Shown: piece after piece, positions 9,273-17,496 of the stretch
Layout: each line of letters begins with the position of its first letter
Numbering within the stretch: position 1 is the stretch's first letter
Notes under the pieces: generated by a model
What the model was told of the DNA's origin: nothing
The model's database searches: none
What the model saw: only the letters and a program-made list of their open reading frames with translations
Translations under genes and position numbers: made by a program
Origin: JAQIBY01 sp046546095
Lineage (GTDB): Bacteria > Bacteroidota > Bacteroidia > Bacteroidales > ML635J-15
NCBI GenBank assembly: GCA_046546095.1
Contig: JBKGYK010000012.1
Span: 1-52,515, forward strand
Direction: 5' to 3'
Length of the DNA stretch: 52,515 nucleotides

Positions 9273-10028
9273 ATGGAAGCAAAAAACAAGTCATCCAATA
9301 TCATAGTCAGGCTGGTGCACGCCGAGATAAACCAGTCAGATAAAAACATTCTCACAGATGTGAATCTTGAGATTAAGACAGGGGACTTTTATTACATCAT
9401 CGGAAAGGTTGGATGTGGAAAAACCAGTCTCCTTAAGGCTTTATATGCTGACATTCCTGTAATAGCTGATGAGGCAAGAGTTGCAGGTTTTGATCTTACC
9501 CGGCTAAAAACCAGCCATATTCCGAAATTGAGACGCAAGCTGGGCATCGTTTTTCAGGATTTTCAGTTGCTGAGTGACCGTACCGTCTACAAAAACCTGC
9601 TTTTTGTTCTCAAAGCCACTGGCTGGAAGAGCCAAAGAGAGATGGACCGGCAAATTGATGCTGTTCTGGATAAAGTAGATATGGTATCTGAAAAACACAA
9701 AATGCCACATACCCTATCCGGAGGCGAACAACAAAGGGTTGTCATTGCCAGAGCATTGCTTAATGAGCCGGAAATCATCCTGGCAGATGAACCTACCGGC
9801 AACCTTGATCCCAAATCCGGAGGTCAGATCATAGAAATACTACGCAAAATCAGGGATAACGGCAAGGCCGTTTTGATGGTAACACACAATTACAGCCTGA
9901 TCCGTGATTTTCCTGAACCAAGCATGGTCATTGAAAATGGTAAAATGACAGGTGAGGGCACAGAAGTCTCCCAGCTTGATTTTGGAAAATTCTCAGATGG
10001 CTCTGAAGACCTCAAGCTGTTTAAGTGA
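9273..10028 (+). CDS. ftsE: Cell-division ABC transporter ATP-binding protein FtsE
   Basis: This 251-residue ABC ATPase has a Walker A motif GKVGCGKT (44-51), the signature LSGGEQQ (about 149), Walker B IILADEPTG (about 168-176) and a switch histidine in VTHN (about 206). Size and sequence fit FtsE, which with the membrane protein FtsX regulates peptidoglycan hydrolases at the division site. No ftsX is adjacent; an isolated ftsE is common in Bacteroidota. An ATPase of the related LolD/MacB type is the alternative. Its last 36 bases overlap the 3' end of the convergent glycosyltransferase gene. Confidence 0.85.
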   Translation: MEAKNKSSNIIVRLVHAEINQSDKNILTDVNLEIKTGDFYYIIGKVGCGKTSLLKALYADIPVIADEARVAGFDLTRLKTSHIPKLRRKLGIVFQDFQLLSDRTVYKNLLFVLKATGWKSQREMDRQIDAVLDKVDMVSEKHKMPHTLSGGEQQRVVIARALLNEPEIILADEPTGNLDPKSGGQIIEILRKIRDNGKAVLMVTHNYSLIRDFPEPSMVIENGKMTGEGTEVSQLDFGKFSDGSEDLKLFK

Positions 10029-11090
10029 TTCGGATTCCCAGTTATAGTTTTTTAAGGTCTCTTTTGCATTTTGCCTGTAGATGTCCAGTTTTTCCTTATC
10101 TCTGTACATCAAACTGATCTCAGCAGCAAGTTTCTCTGCTTCTGCATCCGGGGCCACCCATCTGCCAATATTGGCAGCTTCAACAAATGTTCTCATTTCG
10201 GGCAAATCACTCACAAGAACAGGCACACCGGCACGCATATAATCAAACAACTTGTTTGGCAATGCATAACGGTAGTTAAGTCCCATATCCGCCTCAAGAC
10301 TCACACCAATGGAGGCATTCACTGTAATGGCCGCCAGTTTATCAAAATCCAATCTCCCGGGTATATTAATTCTATCTTTGTAAGACAAGGCTTCGCATTT
10401 TTTCCGTATGCTCTTTTCCAGCGGTCCGGTGCCGGCAAGCAGTAAATCCAGATCCGGTAAATATTTCATGGCATTTATGAGCTTTTCAATGCCACGGCCG
10501 GTATTGAAACTGCCCTGATATATAATGAAATCCTTCTCAGGCAATACCGGTGGCTTGTCCTGTATTTTTTGAGTCTTAAACGGGAGATTTCTTATCACAG
10601 AAAATTCTACTCCGTGCTTGCTTTTATAATAACCGGCAATGCTGTCAGAAACCGTATAAGCAGCATCCACTTTGGGTATCAGCCATGACTCAAGCTTCTG
10701 CCAGACTTTTCGTACAAATTTCCGGTTTTGCAATTCAGGTACCTCTGAAAACAGTTCATGACTATCAAAAACCAGCTTTTTTCCACGAATTCTTGAGGCA
10801 GCCCATCCTGCAGGCAGTGTATCCATATCACAAGCCAGAACAACATCCCATGTGCGAAAAAGCAGAAAAAAGAACATCCGGACATTATAACAGGCATAAA
10901 ATAAAAAGCCCTGCTTACATAAAAATCGCAGCCTTTTGGTGGAATATGGTCGTTTAATTATGCCCGAATTCGGCATTTTTCTGCCGATTAAGGAAACCTG
11001 AAAGCCATTTTCGCTCAGGTTCAATGCAGTTTTATGCATGCGTTGATCTGTCGCTAAATCGTTTGTTACTGTGATGTAAATACTTTTCAC
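9993..11090 (-). CDS. GT-B glycosyltransferase, family 4-like
   Basis: This 365-residue protein has the two-Rossmann layout of GT-B enzymes. The N-terminal acceptor half begins MKSIYITVTNDLATDQRM, and the C-terminal donor half carries DFIIYQGSFNTGRGIEKLI, LLAGTGPLEKSI and LPNKLFDYMRAGVPVLVSD, typical of family 4 enzymes using nucleotide sugars. It has no signal peptide and is likely cytoplasmic, making envelope glycan or glycolipid. The start is a GTG at 11090. The acceptor is unknown. The gene stands alone on this strand and overlaps ftsE tail to tail by 36 bases, so neither can have an intrinsic terminator between them. Confidence 0.87.
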   Translation of the reverse strand: MKSIYITVTNDLATDQRMHKTALNLSENGFQVSLIGRKMPNSGIIKRPYSTKRLRFLCKQGFLFYACYNVRMFFFLLFRTWDVVLACDMDTLPAGWAASRIRGKKLVFDSHELFSEVPELQNRKFVRKVWQKLESWLIPKVDAAYTVSDSIAGYYKSKHGVEFSVIRNLPFKTQKIQDKPPVLPEKDFIIYQGSFNTGRGIEKLINAMKYLPDLDLLLAGTGPLEKSIRKKCEALSYKDRINIPGRLDFDKLAAITVNASIGVSLEADMGLNYRYALPNKLFDYMRAGVPVLVSDLPEMRTFVEAANIGRWVAPDAEAEKLAAEISLMYRDKEKLDIYRQNAKETLKNYNWESESLKQLEVFRAI

Positions 11091-11135
11091 GTCTTGCCGT
11101 TTAAAACTCTAAATTAGAAAAAAAACAAGATTCCC

Positions 11136-11153
11136 TACATTTGTTTACATTTG
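11136..11153 (+). promoter_or_regulatory. Tandem -7 boxes upstream of murB
   Basis: Two copies of TACATTTG lie 10 bases apart (11136-11143 and 11146-11153), both exact matches to TAnnTTTG. They precede the murB start at 11172, implying a very short leader and possibly two start sites about one helical turn apart. Confidence 0.6.
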
Positions 11154-11171
11154 TAAAAAAGGAAAACATTT

Positions 11172-12170
11172 ATGGAAACGAATTTTCCACTGAAAGATTT
11201 CAACACTTTTCATTTTGATGTACAGGCCAGGTGGTTTGATACTGTAAGCAAACCAGAAGAACTCAAAGAAAAAATACTTCAATCTGAATTTTCCACTGAA
11301 AAAATTCTCATACTGGGCGGGGGCTCGAACATTGTATTCAGGGAAGATTTTCATGGTCTGGTATTGCATCCAACAGAGCAAACCTTTGAGGTGACGGAAG
11401 AAAACGAAGAGGAAGTCTTGCTAAAGGTCAGTTCCGGCTATGATTGGGATGAATTTGTTTCCCGGACCATAAAACAGGGATATTACGGCCTGGAAAATCT
11501 TTCACTTATACCCGGTCAGGTTGGTGCTGCGCCCATACAAAACATCGGAGCCTACGGCGTTGAAGTCAGGGACTTTATAGATAGTGTTGAGGGATTTTAC
11601 CTGGATACCGGTGAAGATTTTAAGCTTCCGGCAGAATCATGCCGGTTTGATTACAGGGATTCTGTTTTCAAAAGAGAATTGCGTGGTAAAGTTTTCATTT
11701 CCTATGTCAACTTCAGGCTTAGTAAAAAAGCCAGACCTAATATTGCCTATGGCAGAATCACAGAAATGCTTGTCGGAAAAGAGCCTGCTCCTCTGGCGGT
11801 AAGGGAAGCTGTAATTGCGATACGGGAAGCAAAGCTTCCCGATCCTGACAAAATCGGCAATGCAGGAAGTTTCTTTAAAAACCCGATCATCTCAAAAGCC
11901 CAGTTTGAGTTAATAAAATCAGATTATCCGGAAGTCAAATCCTATCCCGTGGGCGATTCGATAAAGGTTCCTGCCGGCTGGCTGATTGACAGGGCCGGAT
12001 GGAAAGCACACCGTGTAGGGGATGCAGGAGTACATCCAAACCAGGCACTTGTACTGGTAAACTATGGCATGGCAGGCCCCGATGATATACTCAGGCTTGC
12101 AGAACAAATTCGGGAAGACATCCATTACAAATTTGGTATCGAACTGGAACTGGAAGTTAGATTAGAATAA
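11172..12170 (+). CDS. murB: UDP-N-acetylenolpyruvoylglucosamine reductase
   Basis: MurB uses NADPH and FAD to reduce UDP-GlcNAc-enolpyruvate to UDP-MurNAc in the cytoplasm, the second committed step of peptidoglycan synthesis. The FAD-binding part has GGGSNI (49-54) and SLIPGQVGAAPIQNIGAYG (about 115-133). The catalytic serine is in NAGSFFKNP (about 230). WLIDRAGWKAHRVGDAGVHP and the glutamate-rich C-terminus follow. At 332 residues and with the extra central segment it is the type I (E. coli-like) form. A C69 dipeptidase gene follows after 22 bases on the same strand and may be co-transcribed. Confidence 0.97.
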   Translation: METNFPLKDFNTFHFDVQARWFDTVSKPEELKEKILQSEFSTEKILILGGGSNIVFREDFHGLVLHPTEQTFEVTEENEEEVLLKVSSGYDWDEFVSRTIKQGYYGLENLSLIPGQVGAAPIQNIGAYGVEVRDFIDSVEGFYLDTGEDFKLPAESCRFDYRDSVFKRELRGKVFISYVNFRLSKKARPNIAYGRITEMLVGKEPAPLAVREAVIAIREAKLPDPDKIGNAGSFFKNPIISKAQFELIKSDYPEVKSYPVGDSIKVPAGWLIDRAGWKAHRVGDAGVHPNQALVLVNYGMAGPDDILRLAEQIREDIHYKFGIELELEVRLE

Positions 12171-12192
12171 TCAAACTGAAATAAAACCAATC

Positions 12193-13662
12193 ATGAAATT
12201 AAGAAACAGAATCCATCGCTCAGGCATTGTATTTGTTTTCCTGCTTTTTACTCAGCCTCTATTCTCACAACAAGGCTTTGATTGCTATACCATAATTGCC
12301 GGAAAAAATACCACAAATTCCGGAAGCATAATGCTGGCACATAATGAGGATGATTATGGTGAAAATATCCTCAGCATCCATGCCCTGAAAAACGAAACTC
12401 ATCCCAAAGGCAAGCCATACAAATTAAAAAACGGTGCAAAACTCAGAGAGGGCAATGAGGCATATGCCGCCCTGTGGATGCAAATGCCTGGCCAGGATTT
12501 TGCAGATTGCTATGTCAATGAGCATGCTGTATGCATTGTATCAAATGCATGCCCTTCAAGGGAGGATGAGCCTGAAACAGAGAATGGCGGTATCGGATAC
12601 TATCTGCGCAGGATCATGGCACGCAATGCTTCTACGGCACGCGAAGCCGTTGAGCTGGCAGGCAGGCTCATTGAAACCTATGGCTATGATTCGCCGGGCC
12701 GCAGTTATTCCATCGCGGATAAAAATGAAGCATGGGTGATGGCTGTTGTTCATGGAAAGCACTGGGTGGCACAGCGTGTACCAGACAACGAGGTCATGTT
12801 TATATCCAATTACTACACCATTCGGGAAGTGGATCTGGATGATAAGGAAAACTACCTGGGTTCACCTGATTTAATTAACTACGCCATTGAAAAAAAATGG
12901 TATAATCCGGAAAAAGATGGCAAATTCAATTTCAGAAAAGCTTACGGCAAGCCTGAAAGCCTGGCACATCCCGGAAATATTATGAGAAAATGGCAGGGGC
13001 TGTCGCTTGTTACAGAAGCGCCTGTTCCCCTGGATAAGCCCATGCCTTTTTCAGTACAAACAGAGAGAAAGCTTGATGCCACAGATTTTATGCGGATACT
13101 TGAAAATCACTACGAAGGCACAGAATTTGATGAAAGTCTGGGCTACCGTTGCGGCAATCCACATGAAGGTGGCATCAACGCCATTTGTTCCGACATCAAC
13201 CAGTATGGCTTTGTGGCTGAGCTGCGGGAAGATATCCCTGAAAAAATGGGGGTTTTACTCTGGCTTGCATTCAGGCGGCCCTGCATCCAGCCTTTCATCC
13301 CTGTTTATTCAGGTACAAATGTTTTCCCCGGGTTGTATTATCATACTTCGCCGGGAAAAGCACTGGATAAACACTTTGTCTCTTTATCAATTGATGAGTT
13401 ACGCAATCGGCATGCGTTTGTGGATTATATTTCTTTTGCAAAGCTTGTGGATGAGAACTACGCAGAAAGCATTTCTGATTTAAAATCTCAAAAAAGACAG
13501 CTTGAGAAAAAATATGCAGAAATGGCAGCGGGTTTTGAAGAGAAATACAAAAAGATGGAAAATCAGGAAAAAGCAGACACCGCATTAAATAATTTCACGG
13601 AATTGGTACTTCGCATAAATTATGATAAGATACGTCGCCGGCTGTCACAGCACAGAGATTAA
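12193..13662 (+). CDS. Secreted C69-family dipeptidase
   Basis: This 489-residue protein has a signal peptide ending near residue 26 (LFSQQ). Cys31 follows in FDCYTIIAGKNTT, the position of the N-terminal nucleophile in C69 (PepD-type) Ntn-hydrolases, exposed after removal of the leader. The core motifs IMLAHNEDDYGENI, IGYYLRRIMARNASTAREAV and YSIADKNEAWVMAVV are typical of the family, which cleaves dipeptides with broad specificity. A charged coiled-coil-like segment lies at about 420-465. It is likely periplasmic, scavenging peptides. The stop codon overlaps the psd stop codon on the other strand (shared TTAA). Confidence 0.9.
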   Translation: MKLRNRIHRSGIVFVFLLFTQPLFSQQGFDCYTIIAGKNTTNSGSIMLAHNEDDYGENILSIHALKNETHPKGKPYKLKNGAKLREGNEAYAALWMQMPGQDFADCYVNEHAVCIVSNACPSREDEPETENGGIGYYLRRIMARNASTAREAVELAGRLIETYGYDSPGRSYSIADKNEAWVMAVVHGKHWVAQRVPDNEVMFISNYYTIREVDLDDKENYLGSPDLINYAIEKKWYNPEKDGKFNFRKAYGKPESLAHPGNIMRKWQGLSLVTEAPVPLDKPMPFSVQTERKLDATDFMRILENHYEGTEFDESLGYRCGNPHEGGINAICSDINQYGFVAELREDIPEKMGVLLWLAFRRPCIQPFIPVYSGTNVFPGLYYHTSPGKALDKHFVSLSIDELRNRHAFVDYISFAKLVDENYAESISDLKSQKRQLEKKYAEMAAGFEEKYKKMENQEKADTALNNFTELVLRINYDKIRRRLSQHRD

Positions 13663-14471
13663 TCATCGGGGACAAGATAATCCAGTGCTTCACCGAGTTT
13701 TACGGGAGTTAATGTATTCCGGTGATTCATAATTCCCGGGCTAAGCAAGACAACGGAAGACCCGAGGTAGAAAACAGCAATCTGGTCTCCTTGTCTGAAG
13801 CTGGTTTTTCCGGTAAAATCGATAAAATCCTTTATTTCTTTTCCTGAAGGAGCCCTGCCTCTGAGGGGTTCCAACGAGATATTACCAACATTTAAGGCAG
13901 CGATCAATACCAAAGAAATCTCGCCCCAGACAGTTTGTGCACGCATCACGACCCTCTCATTTCTCAGATAAACCGGTTTTTTTCGTGCCGTTGCAGGGGC
14001 AACAGTATAATAATATCCCGGGATATATTTGATACTGATAACTTCCATATCACATGGTGCATGAACATGATGATAGTCTGATGGACTCAAATAAAGATTG
14101 ATATATCCCTTGTACTTTACATTATCAGATTTGATCAAATCGTTGACAGAAATTTCCTGCTTTTTTATCTGCAGCATTTTTCCATCAGTAATCTCTCCGG
14201 CTGCATAGATTTGTCCTTCTGCCGGAGCGGAGAGCACGCCAGAGAACTCCCGCATCCCGGGTTTGAAGCTTCTGGTAAAAAACTGATTAAAGGAAGCAGA
14301 TTGATTCAGGTCAAAATCATACCATTCCAGGGGAATTGAAAAAATATTTGCATAGATTCTGACTACAGGTTTCAGGAAGAAAGGCGGCAGCTTTATTCCT
14401 GACAAAAAAGCAACAATTCTGCATAAAAGTCTTTGAAAAAAAAGTTTCACCGGTATATCTTTTCCAGCCAA
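13659..14471 (-). CDS. psd: Phosphatidylserine decarboxylase
   Basis: The enzyme removes CO2 from phosphatidylserine to give phosphatidylethanolamine at the inner membrane, and it pairs with pssA at 51288. Family marks are FNQFFTRSFKPG near residue 65, SPSDYHHVHAP near 130, and LGSS near 235. LGSS is the self-cleavage site, where the serine becomes the pyruvoyl cofactor; the classical motif is LGST. No ATG exists before residue 73. Translation must therefore begin at TTG (14471) or at a GTG at 14450, which has a purine-rich stretch upstream and may be the better choice. It is the last gene of the rplY-pth-psd run. Confidence 0.93.
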   Translation of the reverse strand: MAGKDIPVKLFFQRLLCRIVAFLSGIKLPPFFLKPVVRIYANIFSIPLEWYDFDLNQSASFNQFFTRSFKPGMREFSGVLSAPAEGQIYAAGEITDGKMLQIKKQEISVNDLIKSDNVKYKGYINLYLSPSDYHHVHAPCDMEVISIKYIPGYYYTVAPATARKKPVYLRNERVVMRAQTVWGEISLVLIAALNVGNISLEPLRGRAPSGKEIKDFIDFTGKTSFRQGDQIAVFYLGSSVVLLSPGIMNHRNTLTPVKLGEALDYLVPDD

Positions 14472-14496
14472 GTTATAAAAAAGGAAGCAAACCGGC

Positions 14497-15060
14497 TTAG
14501 TTTTTATTATAAATATTCATTGTACGCTCAACCCCCAAAACTGTAAAAGCCTTTATTGCATCAATATAAGTGTCCAGATTTTGGTTCAGGATTGCTTTTT
14601 CTTTTTCGGTCATATTTCCCAGCACGTAGTCAACCTGTCTTCCGCGTGGAAAATCACTGCCTACGCCAAGCCGCATCCGTGGAAAGTGGTTTGTGCCCAG
14701 GGTATCAATAATATTGCTAAGTCCGTTGTGACCGGCATCCCCACCTTTGGTCCTGATTCTGAGTCTGCCAAAATCCAGAGCAATATCATCAAGTACAACC
14801 AACAGGCGGTCTGTATCAAGTTTTTCTTTGTTGAGCCAGTATCTTACAGCATTTCCGCTGAGATTCATAAAGGTTGTGGGTTTAATAAGCACAAGCGTCC
14901 GGCCTTTGTGTTTTACCTCTGTTCTGAATCCGTAACGTTTGTCCACAAAAACAGCATTGGATGCCTTTGCAAGGGCATCCAATACCATAAAACCTATATT
15001 ATGTCTTGTGTTTTCATAATCCGGACCGGGGTTTCCGAGCCCAACGATAAGATATTTCAC
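14497..15060 (-). CDS. pth: Peptidyl-tRNA hydrolase
   Basis: Pth releases peptides from prematurely dropped peptidyl-tRNAs. The start chosen is the GTG at 15060, giving VKYLIVGLGNPGPDYENTRHN at the N-terminus, exactly where family members begin, and 187 residues in all. The frame stays open 51 codons further upstream, but that part is a lysine-rich out-of-frame reading of the rplY tail and is rejected. Asn10, catalytic His20, the motif FMNLSG, the aspartate in LDDIALDFGRLRIR and GDAGHNGL are all present. An out-of-frame ATGTCGTGA mini-ORF overlaps the GTG start. The gene begins 16 bases after the rplY stop, an arrangement widespread in bacteria. Confidence 0.96.
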   Translation of the reverse strand: MKYLIVGLGNPGPDYENTRHNIGFMVLDALAKASNAVFVDKRYGFRTEVKHKGRTLVLIKPTTFMNLSGNAVRYWLNKEKLDTDRLLVVLDDIALDFGRLRIRTKGGDAGHNGLSNIIDTLGTNHFPRMRLGVGSDFPRGRQVDYVLGNMTEKEKAILNQNLDTYIDAIKAFTVLGVERTMNIYNKN

Positions 15061-15076
15061 GACATAAGATTTTTTA

Positions 15077-15751
15077 TTATTCCGATTTCTCTTCAGCAGC
15101 TTCATTTTCAGCTCCTTCTTCACCTTCAGCAGCTTCGCCTTCAGCTCCTTCTTCTTCCTCTTCTTCACCTTCGGCAGCTTCAGCAGCTTCAGCTTCAAGT
15201 TCTGCAATACCACGAACCGCTACGATACCTACAACAGAGACTAAATCATTCTCCAGAATTTCGGCATTTTCAAATCCGAGATCACCAACTTTCACGCTAT
15301 CACCAATGTCAAGGGGAGTGATATCAATCAGGATTTCCTCGGGCATATCTTTTGGCAGGGCACGCAATTTGAGGTAACGGTAGTCCTGTTTTCTCACACC
15401 ACCTTTTTTCACACCTTCTGAGAGACCTTCAACATGAACGGGAATCAACATATCAAGTAATTCACCTTCTTTGATTTCATAAAAGTCAATGTGCATGACG
15501 ACATCAGTCACCGGGTGGAACTGATAATCTTTCATGATGGCCTGATAGGTTTTGTCACCAATTTCAAGGTTTACATAATACACATTGGGTGTATAGAGTA
15601 AGTGCCTGAAAGAATTGACCGGCGCATGGAAATGTACAATTTCTTCCCCTCCGTAGAGTACACAGGGTACTTCACCATCTTTTCTGAGTTTTCTGGTTGC
15701 AGATTTGCCCAGTGTTTTTCTTTCTTGTGTTTTGATCGTAATTGTTTTCAT
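15077..15751 (-). CDS. rplY: 50S ribosomal protein L25, long CTC-type
   Basis: L25 binds 5S rRNA in the large ribosomal subunit. At 224 residues this is the long form: a 5S-binding beta-barrel (about 1-92), a second beta domain (about 95-180), and then a strikingly acidic tail (about 186-224) of A/E/G runs such as AEAAEAAEGEEEEEEGAEG. Acidic tails are common in Bacteroidota L25. The repetitive tail DNA explains the long spurious open frames seen on both strands here. pth and psd follow on the same strand. An exact -7 box lies about 68 bases upstream, giving a leader of roughly 60 bases. Confidence 0.95.
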   Translation of the reverse strand: MKTITIKTQERKTLGKSATRKLRKDGEVPCVLYGGEEIVHFHAPVNSFRHLLYTPNVYYVNLEIGDKTYQAIMKDYQFHPVTDVVMHIDFYEIKEGELLDMLIPVHVEGLSEGVKKGGVRKQDYRYLKLRALPKDMPEEILIDITPLDIGDSVKVGDLGFENAEILENDLVSVVGIVAVRGIAELEAEAAEAAEGEEEEEEGAEGEAAEGEEGAENEAAEEKSE

Positions 15752-15818
15752 AATTCGTTGTTTGAGTGCTACTTGGATTATTTCATCCCCATCACACGGT
15801 TAACAAAATTTCGGGCTG

Positions 15819-15826
15819 CAAATATA
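15819..15826 (-). promoter_or_regulatory. rplY-pth-psd promoter -7 box
   Basis: The minus strand reads TATATTTG, an exact TAnnTTTG match, in the 111-base gap between prs and rplY. Confidence 0.6.
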
Positions 15827-15862
15827 GGAAACTTCCCTGAACATAAAAGCTTTGTGGAGCAA

Positions 15863-16810
15863 TTATTTTGTCTTTTTCATAAATACAGAACTGATTGACT
15901 GATGTGTATATACTTTGCGGATAACATCAGCAAACAAATTGGCAATCGGCAAGACAGTAATTTTGTCTGATTGCCGTTTCAGCGGTATTGAATCGGTAAC
16001 CACCACCTCGCGGAGTTCCGAATTTTCAATTCGATCATAAGCCGGTCCGGACAATACCGCATGTGTAGCGATGGCCCGTACGGATTTGGCTCCTTTGTCC
16101 AGCATCATGCTGGCTGCCTGAGTCACTGTTCCGGCAGTATCAATCATATCATCAACAATGATGATATTTTTATCTTTCACTTCACCGATGATGCGCAGCT
16201 CAGAAACCTGATTGGCTTTTTCTCTTGCTTTGTGGCAAATCACCATGGGGCAGTCCAGGAATTTTGAATAGGCATTGGCACGTTTGGTACCACCCATATC
16301 CGGTGATGCAATAACAATATCCTCAAGCTTCATTTCTTCAATAAAATCCACAAATAAGGCAGAGGCATAAACGTGATCAACGGGGACATTAAAAAATCCC
16401 TGAATCTGGTCAGCATGCAGGTCCATGGTCAGCACCCTGTCAATGCCTGAAGCTGCAAGCAGGTCTGCCACAAGCTTAGCTCCGATTGACACCCTGGGCT
16501 TATCTTTTCTGTCCTGCCGTGCAAAGCCAAAGTAAGGAATAACAACATTCACCTTGTAAGCAGATGCTCTGCGGGCAGCGTCGACCATTAACAGCAATTC
16601 AAATAAATTTGATACCGGCGGAAAGGTTGACTGAATGATAAATACCTGATGGCCTCTGACTGTTTCATCAAGGCTGGGCAAAAATTCACCATCGCTGAAA
16701 GTAAGTAGTGTGGACTTACCGAGTTCAGCACCGTAAGCTGAAACAATTTCTTCAGCAATTCCGCGCGAAGCCTGACCTGAAAAGAATTTAATGGGAGAGT
16801 CTATAGACAT
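15863..16810 (-). CDS. prs: Ribose-phosphate pyrophosphokinase
   Basis: Prs makes PRPP from ribose 5-phosphate and ATP, feeding purine, pyrimidine, NAD, histidine and tryptophan synthesis. It has 315 residues, as usual. Diagnostic parts are the ATP-binding FARQDRKDKPR near 100, the metal and substrate loop MDLHADQIQGFF near 130, and the PRPP-binding loop IIVDDMIDTAGT near 218. It has its own -7 box and is separated from rplY by 111 bases that hold another -7 box, so the two are probably separate transcription units. Confidence 0.98.
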   Translation of the reverse strand: MSIDSPIKFFSGQASRGIAEEIVSAYGAELGKSTLLTFSDGEFLPSLDETVRGHQVFIIQSTFPPVSNLFELLLMVDAARRASAYKVNVVIPYFGFARQDRKDKPRVSIGAKLVADLLAASGIDRVLTMDLHADQIQGFFNVPVDHVYASALFVDFIEEMKLEDIVIASPDMGGTKRANAYSKFLDCPMVICHKAREKANQVSELRIIGEVKDKNIIIVDDMIDTAGTVTQAASMMLDKGAKSVRAIATHAVLSGPAYDRIENSELREVVVTDSIPLKRQSDKITVLPIANLFADVIRKVYTHQSISSVFMKKTK

Positions 16811-16835
16811 GACGATTGTTTTATTTTGTTCACTG

Positions 16836-16843
16836 CAAAATTA
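16836..16843 (-). promoter_or_regulatory. prs promoter -7 box
   Basis: The minus strand reads TAATTTTG, matching TAnnTTTG, 26 bases before the prs start and in the intergenic gap following engB. Confidence 0.5.
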
Positions 16844-16872
16844 GAATTTCATTTCGCATGAGAGAAATATAT

Positions 16873-17496
16873 TTATAAAAACTTGTTGACAGGTATTTCA
16901 TTGTTCAAACGGTGAATTTCGCTCAATACCTGCTGGCAGCCTTCTTTCGTCTTTGCAGAAGTGACAAAATGGGCAGGCAGTGCTTCCCAACTGTCTTTCA
17001 ACACATCAAACATATTGTCCTTCAACTTGCTTTGTTGGGTTGCTGATAACTTATCTGCCTTTGTAAACACCAAATAAAAGGGCACCTGCATCTCTCCAAG
17101 CCGGTTAATAAACTCAATATCCGCTTTTTGTGGCGGGATACGGGAATCTATCAAAACAAACATAGCCACCAGGTTGGGCCGCTCAGACAGATAATCTGTT
17201 ATTATTTTGTCAAACAATTTTCTTTCTGACTTGGAGCGTTTGGCATAACCATAACCAGGCAAATCCACCAGATACCATGCATTGTTCACAACAAAGTGAT
17301 TAATCAGCCGGGTTTTTCCGGGTGTAGAGGAGATTTTTGCGATATTCCGGCGATTTGACAAAGCATTGATTAATGATGATTTTCCCACATTAGACCTTCC
17401 GATAAAGGCGTATTCATGCCGGTCAGGTGCAGGACACTGCTCAATTTTCTCACTGCTTTTGACAAATTCAATTTGTTTTACTTTATCCTTACTCAT
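16873..17496 (-). CDS. engB: Ribosome biogenesis GTPase EngB/YsxC
   Basis: This 207-residue TRAFAC GTPase is needed for assembly of the large ribosomal subunit. The G1 motif is GRSNVGKSS (33-41), the G2 region is ISSTPGKTRLINHF, G3 is DLPGYGYA (about 78) and G4 is TKAD (about 146). The sequence around G1 and G3 is characteristic of EngB/YihA. The start overlaps the 3' end of the upstream metallophosphoesterase gene by 8 bases, so the two are translationally linked. Confidence 0.96.
   Translation of the reverse strand: MSKDKVKQIEFVKSSEKIEQCPAPDRHEYAFIGRSNVGKSSLINALSNRRNIAKISSTPGKTRLINHFVVNNAWYLVDLPGYGYAKRSKSERKLFDKIITDYLSERPNLVAMFVLIDSRIPPQKADIEFINRLGEMQVPFYLVFTKADKLSATQQSKLKDNMFDVLKDSWEALPAHFVTSAKTKEGCQQVLSEIHRLNNEIPVNKFL

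Noticed and set aside
15061..15213. 51-codon N-terminal extension of pth, lysine-rich
   Set aside because: It is an out-of-frame reading of the rplY acidic tail; pth homologues begin at the GTG at 15060.
14581..15321. 246-residue plus-strand frame opposite pth and rplY
   Set aside because: Antisense shadow, with a leucine/glutamine-rich tract produced by the repetitive rplY tail.
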